NCBI RefSeq assembly: GCF_900496995.4
Contig: NW_024470381.1
Location: 310,001 to 374,000, forward strand
Direction of reading: 5' to 3'
DNA length: 64,000 nt
Source: Aquila chrysaetos chrysaetos
Lineage: Eukaryota; Chordata; Aves; Accipitriformes; Accipitridae
The notes beneath the pieces are model-generated. The model was given only the letters and a program-made list of their open reading frames with translations. It made no database searches and was not told the DNA's origin. Position numbers and translations under genes: made by a program. Of this stretch, positions 56,101-64,000 are shown in pieces; position 1 is the first letter of the stretch, and each line of letters starts with the position of its first letter.

Positions 56101-57358
56101 AGAGGACGCTGCCGCAAGATGAACGGTCCAATTCTTCCCGTAACTGCAAGCGGCGAACTTGGCGGGGGGGAAGGAAAAACAGAGCCATGAACCCCAAAAT
56201 GTGGAACACTCTGGGGGGAGGGCCCGCCCCGAGGATCCCCCCCATTGTCAGTCCCCCAAAAGTCATCACCTAGAGGGGTAATGCCGTAAAATTGGGCTTC
56301 GTGGAGGAGGAGGGAGATGCTGACGCCTCGGGGGTCGAGCTCTTTCGTCCGGAGGAAGTTGAGGATGGGGGCGAAGACAGTGGGGTCCCGATCGATGAAA
56401 ATCTTGGGGGGGGACAGATATGACATGAAATATTTGGGGACACCCCCCCCCCCGGGGCTTGGGAAGGAAAACTCACCGCTCCCGTCTCATCCTTCAAGGG
56501 GGAGATGCGGCCGCTCAGTAGGCTGGGGGGGGGGGGGCAGAACAGACATATGGGGGATTTAGGGGCTGGGGGGGGTCCTGTGTGGACCCCCCTAGGCCCG
56601 GGACACCCCCCCCAACTTTCCCTGGGGGCGTCTGTGTGTGTACTGTGCCCTTCCCGCTGCTGTCACCTGGAGAAGAAGGAGTCTGAAATCCAGGTCAGTG
56701 TCTGGCGGGATGTGCTGAACCTGTGGGAGAGGGTGAGGGGGGTCAGAGCTGGGCTGGGGGGGGGGGGGGGGGGGGGGGCAGAGAAAGACTCGGGGAGGGG
56801 CCAGAAGCTCCTGGGGGGGATAGAAAGACACCTTGGGGGGGGGCAGAAAGACCCCCCGGGGAGGGGCATAGACTGGGGGGGGGCAGAAAGACCTTGGGGG
56901 GTTCCTGGGGAGACCCAGGGAAGGCGGGGGGGGGGGGAATCAGGCTAGGGGAGGCGGGGGGGGGGGGGGCACAAGGGGCGGCCTGAGGCGGGTCCTGAGA
57001 GTTTTGGGGGGGGGATCCGAGAGGACCGGGGGGTCCGGGAGAGCGAAAGCGGGGCGGGGGGGGGAGGGGTACACAACCGGGGGGGGGGGCCCAAAGTGCC
57101 GGGGGAAGGGGAAGGGGGGGGGGGAGAGGACGGGAAAGCAGGGGGACCCGGAAGACTGAGGCGGGGACACCGGAGGGGGGGGAACCCGGAAGGAGGAAGA
57201 GGGGAAGACAAGGAGAGCCCGGAGGGAAGCGGGGGGAAGCGGGGGGGACCGGAGGGGTCCCGGGGGTCCGAGGGGACAGGGCCCACGCGCCTCTTGCCGC
57301 CCACGTTGAGCTGCACGACCTCCGCCCCGGGCCGCGCCGCCCCGCCCGATGCCGCCAT
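53106..57358 (-). CDS. SHKBP1: SH3KBP1-binding protein 1
   Basis: A KCTD-type BTB protein with WD-like repeats that binds the adaptor SH3KBP1/CIN85 and affects EGFR down-regulation (family knowledge). Exons: 57291-57358, 56667-56720, 56477-56522, 56270-56402, 56077-56157, 55811-55972, 55645-55729, 55359-55549, 55143-55258, 54982-55069, 54776-54892, 54494-54664, 54259-54414, 54083-54179, 53820-53998, 53630-53729, 53106-53521. Landmarks: [18 protein letters not shown] (BTB start), [85 protein letters not shown] and the ending RLNETSF. About 752 residues (human 707). Odd: exon 1 appears to use a GC donor, and the last exon changes frame near the run at 53368-53372, before [11 protein letters not shown]. 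Confidence 0.96.
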
Positions 57359-57560
57359 GGTCACCCAGCACTACCGCTTCCGCCCGGCGCCACGGCCTCC
57401 GGGCTTCTTATTGGTCGATCCGTGCTAGCGCCCCTCCCTCTGCTGCTCGCTATTGGTTCGCCCGAAGAGACTCCCCTGCGGCCGCCCCCAACCGCCCCGC
57501 CCCGCTGTTGAGTTTCGTCCAGCCCGCGCAGAGCCTGCACGCCCATTGGCCGAACGCGGT
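57359..57560 (-). promoter_or_regulatory. SHKBP1: SHKBP1 promoter with three CCAAT boxes
   Basis: CCAAT on the gene strand at 57410-57414, 57452-57456 and 57545-57549, spaced 42 and 93 bases, plus an ETS-like GCGGAAG near 57376-57383. CpG-rich, no TATA. Typical of an NF-Y-type housekeeping promoter; inference from motifs. Confidence 0.65.
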
Positions 57561-57629
57561 GTCACTCAGGCAGAGGAAGTGGGGTTTTCGTCCCGATCCC
57601 GCCCCATCTTAAAGGCCCAGCAGCATCAC

Positions 57630-58040
57630 TGAGTGGCGGGACGGAGAGGGACAGGGTGCGCAAAGCCCCCTTCCCCCCCAGGCTCCCCCCAGCCTCATTA
57701 ACCCCCCCAAACCCTCAGAACCCCCCCAAACCCCTTTCAGCCCCCCCAGGTAACCCTCCCCTTCATGCCCCTCCCCCAGCCCCCCCCCCGAAACCCCTCA
57801 ACTCCCCCCAATAGCCCCCCCCCACCCCCAGGGACCACCCCCCCCAGCCCCCCCCCCCAACGACCCCTTGCCCCCCCCAGAAATCCCCCTAACCCTCCCC
57901 AGCCCCCCCCAAACCCCTGCAATGACCCCCCCCAGCCCCCCCTCAGGCCCCCCCTGAATCCTCAGCCCCCCCCAGGGGTGCCCCCCCCCCCCAAGCCCCA
58001 CACACAGCACCGGGGGGGGTCCCCCCAGGCTCCTTCCTGC
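57630..58040. other. C-rich spacer between SHKBP1 and SPTBN4
   Basis: Almost pure CCCCCC-A/AG sequence (CAGCCCCCCCC, AACCCCCC). Same-strand neighbours: SPTBN4 ends and SHKBP1 begins within about 0.7 kb. No gene. Confidence 0.7.
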
Positions 58041-58043
58041 TCC

Positions 58044-58049
58044 TTTATT
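58044..58049 (-). terminator. SPTBN4: Polyadenylation signal AATAAA, SPTBN4
   Basis: TTTATT on the plus strand, about 1.07 kb past the SPTBN4 stop; another AT-rich candidate (TTTATTACATTTATA) lies at 58080-58095. Confidence 0.65.
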
Positions 58050-59121
58050 TTGGGGGTGCTGATGGGGGGTGCAGCGGGGGTTTATTACATTTATACAGTC
58101 ACAGCGCGGCGCTCCGGCCCGGGGCGGGGGCCGGGGGGGTCCCCAGAGGGGGGGGGGGGGCAAGTGCTTGGGGGGGGTGTGTTAATTCGGGGGGGGGTAT
58201 TTTCCTGGCTTTTGTTAAAATCTTTACAAATACAAACTCTGCCCCCCCCCACCCTCGAGTTTGGGGGGGGCCCCCCCATGGCTCTGTCACACACCCCCAG
58301 TGTCAAATTTGGGGTACCCCAGGGTGATAGGGACCCCCCCAGGGTGATGGGGAGCCCCCATTGGGTGTTGGGGACCCCCCCCCGGTGATCAGGATCCCCC
58401 CCCCAGGGTGATGGGGACCCCACCTGGGTAATGGGGACCCCCCTGGCTCTATGGCTTGTGCAAGGGAAAAGGGGGGGCCGAGGGAGGGGACCCCAGGGAC
58501 AAGGAGTGGGGGGGAATTTGAGGGGGGGGGGCTGTCCCCTCCCACCCAGCAGCTCCCTCTGGCAGGGAACCCCCTCCCCAAATCCAGGTTTAGAGGGGGG
58601 CACCCAGGATTTGGGGGTACCCAGGATGGGGGGGGACCCAGGATCTGGGACACACACACACACACCCAGGACTGGGAGGGGGACACACCCAGGATTTGGG
58701 GTACCCAGGATTTGGGGGGGGGCACCCAGGATTTGGAGGGCACCTGGAACTGGAGGGGGCACCCTGGATTTTGGGGCGGAACCCTGCACTGGGGGACACC
58801 CAGGATTTGGGGTACCCGGGATTTAGGGGAGGGCACCCAGGATTGGGGGGGGGGGCACCCAAGACTAGGGGTCACCCAGGGTTTGGAGGGGGGGTCACCC
58901 AGGGTTTGGTGGGGGGGGGGGATCCCCATGCCCATAGTGCCCCCCCCCCCACATAGCCCCCCCCCAACCCATGGGGCACAAAGAAGGGGGGGGGGTGTGT
59001 CCCCAAAATCACACACCCCCCCTGAGCCCCCTGGGTAAGTCCTGTCCACAGCCGAACTGGGTGTCCCCCACCCCAATGGGTGGGTGGGCGGGGGTCCCCA
59101 AAAATTCGGGGGGGGGGGGTG
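58050..59121 (-). other. SPTBN4: SPTBN4 3' untranslated region
   Basis: Runs from the stop to the presumed polyadenylation signal. It contains an 18-24-base repeat (CACCCAGGATTTGGGGTAC) at about 58595-58910 and a looser GGGGACCCCCC repeat at 58320-58445. No open frame accepted. Confidence 0.65.
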
Positions 59122-62100
59122 TCACTTCCGTCTCCCCGAGGTGCTGGAGCGGCGGTCGCCCTCCCGCCGGGGGAGGCCCTCGTCGGTGGAGGAGGTGGTG
59201 AGAAGAGCCTGGCTCCACCGCGCCACCTCGGCGTGCTCCTGGGCGCAGGCGGCCAGCGCCCTCAGCCACCCCCGCATGTCCTCCTGAGGGAGGGACACCC
59301 CAAAACCATCATCAGACCCCACCTCCAAAATCTCCACGACCACCCCCAACCCCCCCCGTACACCCCCACCTCATCCTTGGCTTGCAGGAGGAACTCGCTC
59401 CCGTCGCTGGTCCTACAAGAGAAGAACCTACTCAACGACACCCACCCAACAACGCCACCCAACCAACCCCAGGAATTTGGGGGGACCCCCCAACCCAACC
59501 CCAGGAATTTGGGGGACCCCCTCCACCCCACCAGCACCGCGACGTACTTGAGCTTGAAGACGTTATTCTTCTTCTTGTAGTCGTTGGCCACCTCGCTGGT
59601 GGAGTGGTGGAGGTTGAGGAGGGGTTCACCGCCGTGGGTGCTGCCCGTCGCTTGACCCTTGGCATCCTTGTAGAAGCCCAGGTCACCCTTGCTCAGGACG
59701 CAGTAGAGGTTCACCCAAGATCTGGTCAAGGTGGGGGACACGGTGGAGGGGTGGGGTGGTGGCATCAGCAGGTGACCCAACACTGCTGGTGGGTTTGGGT
59801 GGTAGGGATCACCCAAGCTCAGGGGCACCTGCTGCATGGATGGACCTCCAAACCCTGGTGAACGATCTCCATTGCTGGACACCCCAAACCCTTGTGAACC
59901 TTCACCATCGATGGACACCCCAAACCCTGGTGAACCCTCTCCATTGATGGACACCGCAAACCCTTGTGAACCTTCACCATCGATGGAGACCCCAAACCCT
60001 GATGAACCCTCTCCATTGATGGACACCCCAAACCCTGCTGCATGATGTCAACTGAATGACCCTCCAAGTCATGGTGAACCCTCTCCATCATGGATCCCCA
60101 AAAGCTGGTGCAACCTCTGCCCTGAGAGACCCCCCAAATCCTGGTGTATGATGTCCCTTGATTGACCCTGGTGAACCTTCACCATCGATGGACCCCCCAA
60201 CCCCTGGTGCACCCCCTTCCCTCGCAGACCCCCACCCCACCTCCCCCCCGCCATTGTCCCCCACCAACCTGTTGGACGCCTTCTTGTTGGGTCCATCAAG
60301 CTCGTGCTTGCGGAAGAGGAAGCCCTCGTGCTGTACCGTGTGGGTGGGGGGCGGCGGGGGCGGCGGGGCGCTGCCCTGTGCCGGGGCCGACCGCGACCTC
60401 CGCGTCTCCCCCGGACCCTGAGCGGGGTCTTTGGGTCGTGGACGTCGGCGGGGTTTGGGGCGGTCGCGGGCGCGGGGTCGGTCGGGTCGCGGCATTCTCT
60501 CCGGCAATGCCTCCGGGCCGGTGGGCAGGCGGGCGGGGGACTCCCGCTCCCGGGGCTGGGGGTGGGGGGCGATGGGCGTCGGGATGTGGCTCCCGGTGGC
60601 CCCCCGAGGTGGGGACGCCAAGGGGTCGTTGAGGGGATGTGAAGGAGATGCCAAGGGGACACCAAGGAGAAGCCAAGGGGACACTGAGGGGACACGAAGG
60701 AGATGCCAGGAGGACACCAAGGAGACACCAATATGACGCCAAGGCGATATCAAGGGGACACCAAGGGTATTCTTAAGCGGACACCAAGGGGATGTTGAAG
60801 GGATGGATGCCAAGGGGACACCAATGTGATGGCAAGGGGATGCCAAGTTGAAGGCAAGGAGGTGCCAAGGGGATGCAAAGGAAATGCTGAGGACACACTA
60901 AAGGGACGCTGAGGGGACACCAAGGGGGCTCCAAGGGGATGCCAAGGGCACACAAAGGTGATGCCAAGGAAGAACCAGGGGGACTTCAAGGCGATGCCAA
61001 GTAGATATCAAGGAGACACCAAGGGAAAGCCAAGGAGACACCAAGGGGACACCAAGGAGACGCCAAGGGAATGCCAGGGGAAACCGAGGGGACACCAATA
61101 TGATGCCAAGGGGACACCAAGGGGACGCCAAGGGGATGCCAAGGTGGTGTCAAGGAAAAACCAAGGAGACTTCAAGGGGACACCAAGTAGATGCCAAGGG
61201 GATACCAAGGAGACACCAAGGGGACGCCAAGGGGAAACCAAGGGGTTGCCAAGGGGACATCAATATGATGCCAAGGGGATGCCAAGGGGACTCACTGGAG
61301 CCGGCAAGGGGCCACCCGCCTCCTTCTCCTGCAGCTGCTCCACGATGTCAGCCAGGGTGGCTTTGCTGTCGGCGGAGATTTGAGATTTGCTGTCACGTCA
61401 GTCCCGGCCACCTGATGGTGACACCGGCATCCCTGTCCCCGCGCTCACCCGCCGCCCTTGCCGTCATGCCGCGGCGGCTCCGGCTCACTGGATTCCTGCC
61501 GTTCCAACCGGCGCTCTCGCCGCTCCCGGCGCCGTTCCAGCAGCCCTGTCCTGGCCTCCCCGGGCTCTTCGGTTCTGGGGGGCACCGGTGTCTCACCGGC
61601 GGTGGTAGGGGGGGTTGGCTCCCCCACGGGACCCCCATCCCCGGGAGGTCCCTGGACACGGTCAAGCTTGGGCTGTAGGCGCTCAGGACGGAGCTCATGG
61701 CGCACGTAGGCAACGCGGGGCTCTAGCCGGCGGCTTTCCAGGCGCTCAGACCCCCCCGGCGATGGCGTTGACCCCCCTGGGGGTTCCCCCAAAAATTTGC
61801 GGCTCAGGAGCGGTGTTGGTGGCTGCTTGTTCTGCTCCGCTTTCAGCTTCTCGATCTGTGGGGATGAGGTGTGGTGCGGTGGAGATGGAGATGGAGATGG
61901 TGGAGATGGTGGAGATGGAGATGATGGGGGTGGAGATGGACATGATGGAGATGATGGAAATGATGGAGATGGGGATGGGGACATGGATGGGGATGGAATG
62001 GAGGTGAGGTAGGGATGAAGATGAGGATGAGGATGGAGATGGGGATGGGGATGGGATGGGGATGGAGATGGGGATGGGGTGGGGACAAGGATGTGGATGG

Positions 62101-64000
62101 GAACAGGGATGGAGATGAGGATGGAGATGGGTACAAGAATGGGGATGCTGAGCCGGTGGCTGCAGTGGCCCCCGGGGTGGGGGGACAGGACGGGGGGTGA
62201 CATCAGCCCCCCCCCCAAGGTGCCCATACCGTGGTGAGCCGTCTCAGGGAACTGAACCTCTCCTCCCAAGCGGCGGCCGCCTTCCGGAAAGCCTCGTGCC
62301 GCCGGATCAGCTGCTCCACCTCGTCCACGCTGCTGCCCAGCTCTTGGCTCTTGAGCAAAGGCTCCTGGGCCGTCAGCCAAGCGTCGGCCACCACCGCCTC
62401 CTGGGCGAACTGGTGCACCTCCAGCACTACGGGACAGATGGACAGGCAGACGGAAGGACGTGCTCGTGGCGGCACCCCCCCACAAAGAGCATCCCATCCC
62501 CGCGGTGGTGGAGGATCTGACCCCCTCCCCAAATTACCACCCCCACCACCACCTCCACCACCCCCCCCCCAGGTAGGACTCACTCTGCTGCAGCCATTCC
62601 CAGTGCTTGTCCCACTTCTCCATCATCTCCTTCTTCTTTGCAAGCAGCTTCTCCACGTGGGCTTTGATCTGCAGGGATGGAGGAGATGGGTTGGGACCCC
62701 CCCAAACAGTTGCAGCCACCCCCGCCCGACTGTCCACCCCCGCCATTGTGGGCACCTCGTCGGCCGCGGGGCTCTTGCTGAGGATGAGGTTCTTGCCGAG
62801 CTCCAGGCAAGCGGCGATGCTCTTGCCGCGAGCTTCGATCTCGCTCTTGAGCCCTTGGTGGTCGTTCATCAGCAGCTCCACCGAGGAGACGTCCCTGTGA
62901 GAGGGGACGGGGGCTGGGAGGGCAGGAGGGGACAGGGATGGGCCACCCCCCCCCAGGATGGGACAGGAGACGGGTCCTTGGCTTCATGGATGGGAGAGGA
63001 CATGGATCCTTTGATGGAACAGGATGTCTTTGGTTTCATGGATGGGATAGGACATGAGTCCTTGGGATGGGTCCTCCAGGTGGGACAGGACATGGGTCCT
63101 TGGCCCCATGGGTGGGACAGGACGTGGGTCGTTGGCATCATGGTTGGGCCAGGACACGTGTCTTTGGGATGGAACAGGACATGGGTCTTTGGTGGCATGG
63201 GTCCCTGGATTCAGAGAGGACGTGGGTCCTCCAGATGGAACAAGACACAATTCCTTGGCTTCATGGATGGGACAGGACATGGGGTCCTTGGTGCCATGGA
63301 TGGGACAAGACAAGGGTCCTCTGGACGGGACAGGACACAGGTCCTTGGCACCACAGATGGGCCAGAATGTGGTTCTTGGAGGCCAGCGCAGGACACAGGA
63401 CCTCGGCGCAGCCCACAGCTCCCGCTACCTGGGCTTCTCTCCAGCGCCGATCTGGCAGAGAACGCCATCCATCCAGGCGAGAAGGTCTCTCACGGTGCCG
63501 ACAAAGCGGATCTTATCAGCAACGCTGGCGACATGGAGCCGGCACTCCTCGCACGCCGCCAAGAGCTCCTTCCATGCCCGTAGCACCTCCTGCTCCCTCC
63601 CGGCGATGGCCTCGGCATTGTCCCCGGCATAGAGGGTCCTCAGCTGTGCCGCACCCTCTTGTAGCTGCCGGACTTGGGTCACCAACACCTCCACATCGTG
63701 CTCGAAGGCACCCAATGCCCGTTGCAAGGCTCCGGCCGACGTCCTGCCCTCACGGGCTGCCAGTTCAGGCAGGCGTTGCCTTTTCTCCTCAATTTGCCCC
63801 AAAACCTCTTTGCAATCATTGAAGAACTTGTGCAATTCATGGGAAGCTGCCAACATCTGTGCCCTGGTCTCCATCAGCTCCAGAAGATCTGCCCAAGCTT
63901 CGTTGACCCCATCCTTCCATTCAGCGATGGTGGCAGCGTCAGCGTGCCCGTAGTCAATCAATTCGTCCACCATTTGGTTGACGGCGGCGATCCTCTCCTG
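59122..64000 (-). CDS. SPTBN4: Beta-IV spectrin, C-terminal part (partial)
   Basis: Beta-IV spectrin links ankyrin-G and ion channels to actin at axon initial segments and nodes of Ranvier. Exons: 63429-64000 (continues beyond the window), 62756-62894, 62584-62668, 62230-62426, 61449-61855, 61296-61389, 60269-60555, 59548-59721, 59370-59412, 59122-59283; 720 codons present. First come the last spectrin repeats (VNQMVDELIDYGHADAATIA, KWDKHWEWLQQMLEVHQFAQ), then the beta-IV-specific region with RRRERRERRLERQESSE and PERMPRPDRPRARDRPKPRR, then a PH domain (QHEGFLFRKHELDGPNKK to FLLQAKDEEDMRGWLRAL) and the ending STSGRRK. The acceptor at 60556 is the least certain boundary. The ERQES element occurs once here; I recall several in mammals. 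Confidence 0.96.
59830..60190. repeat. SPTBN4: SPTBN4 intron array, about 36-39-base unit
   Basis: Units with CCATCGATGGACACCCCAAA and CCTGGTGAACC(C/T)TC recur about eight times, between the two PH-domain exons. Confidence 0.9.
60640..61290. repeat. SPTBN4: SPTBN4 intron array, CCAAGGGGACACCAAGGAGA
   Basis: About 650 bases of a roughly 12-base unit (GCCAAGGGGACA), between the specific-region exons. Confidence 0.92.
61857..62150. repeat. SPTBN4: SPTBN4 intron GATGGA repeat
   Basis: Degenerate GATGGAGATGG/GGGATGGGGATGG repeat of about 290 bases, purine-rich on the plus strand. Confidence 0.92.
62955..63395. repeat. SPTBN4: SPTBN4 intron array, GGGACAGGACATGGGTCCTT
   Basis: About 30-base units (ATGGATGGGACAGGACATGG ... 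TCCTTGG) repeated about 14 times between spectrin-repeat exons. Confidence 0.92.

Noticed and set aside
1-64000. Search for transposons, endogenous viral remnants and RNA genes
   Set aside because: No recognisable LINE, SINE, DNA transposon, retroviral remnant, tRNA or rRNA was seen by eye; a profile search would be needed to exclude old fragments.

Overview
The window looks like GC-rich bird genomic DNA, most likely a microchromosome or 'dot' chromosome. All recognisable genes are vertebrate genes that lie on human chromosome 19q. Introns are very short, and almost every intron and intergenic space from about 15 kb onward is filled with G/C-rich minisatellites and long poly-G/poly-C runs. 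The organism call is inference from gene content and composition; no mobile element was recognised that would settle it. All splice sites and frames were read by eye from consensus sites and from continuity with remembered vertebrate protein sequences.

Layout, left to right: (1) 1-13.85 kb, a comparatively AT-rich block with ZC3H4 (+), entering inside its first intron and ending with its stop at 12383. It contains an AT-AC U12-type intron and a GC-AG intron. (2) 500 N at 13854-14353. (3) SPINT2 (-), five exons with both Kunitz domains and the membrane tail; the signal-peptide exon was not found. (4) About 16-24 kb without any recognisable gene, much of it (about 18.0-23.7 kb) looking like decayed or unpolished sequence. 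(5) A compact cluster: C19orf33/IMUP (+), YIF1B (-) and KCNK6 (+), with 2-kb and 0.7-kb minisatellites between YIF1B and KCNK6. (6) LTBP4 (-), 26 coding exons, every larger intron a tandem array. (7) SHKBP1 (-), 17 coding exons. (8) The 3' part of SPTBN4 (-), running off the right edge.

The genes do not form a pathway. ZC3H4 is a nuclear transcription-restricting zinc-finger protein, SPINT2 a membrane Kunitz protease inhibitor, C19orf33 a small basic protein, YIF1B a Golgi/ER trafficking protein, KCNK6 a two-pore potassium channel, LTBP4 an elastic-fibre/TGF-beta matrix protein, SHKBP1 a BTB/WD-repeat adaptor and SPTBN4 the beta-IV spectrin of axon initial segments. The cluster C19orf33-YIF1B-KCNK6 and the co-oriented trio LTBP4-SHKBP1-SPTBN4 are also neighbours on human 19q13.2, whereas ZC3H4 lies further along 19q in human.

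Two themes deserve a second look. First, several otherwise well conserved exons need a one- or two-base change in a G or C run to stay in frame (ZC3H4 last exon, LTBP4 first and last exons, SHKBP1 last exon, probably KCNK6 tail), which points to homopolymer miscalls rather than gene loss. Second, LTBP4 introns carry large tandem arrays in opposite orientation on both sides of the same exons, an arrangement able to form long intronic hairpins. KCNK6 also appears to lack the extracellular cap typical of its family.
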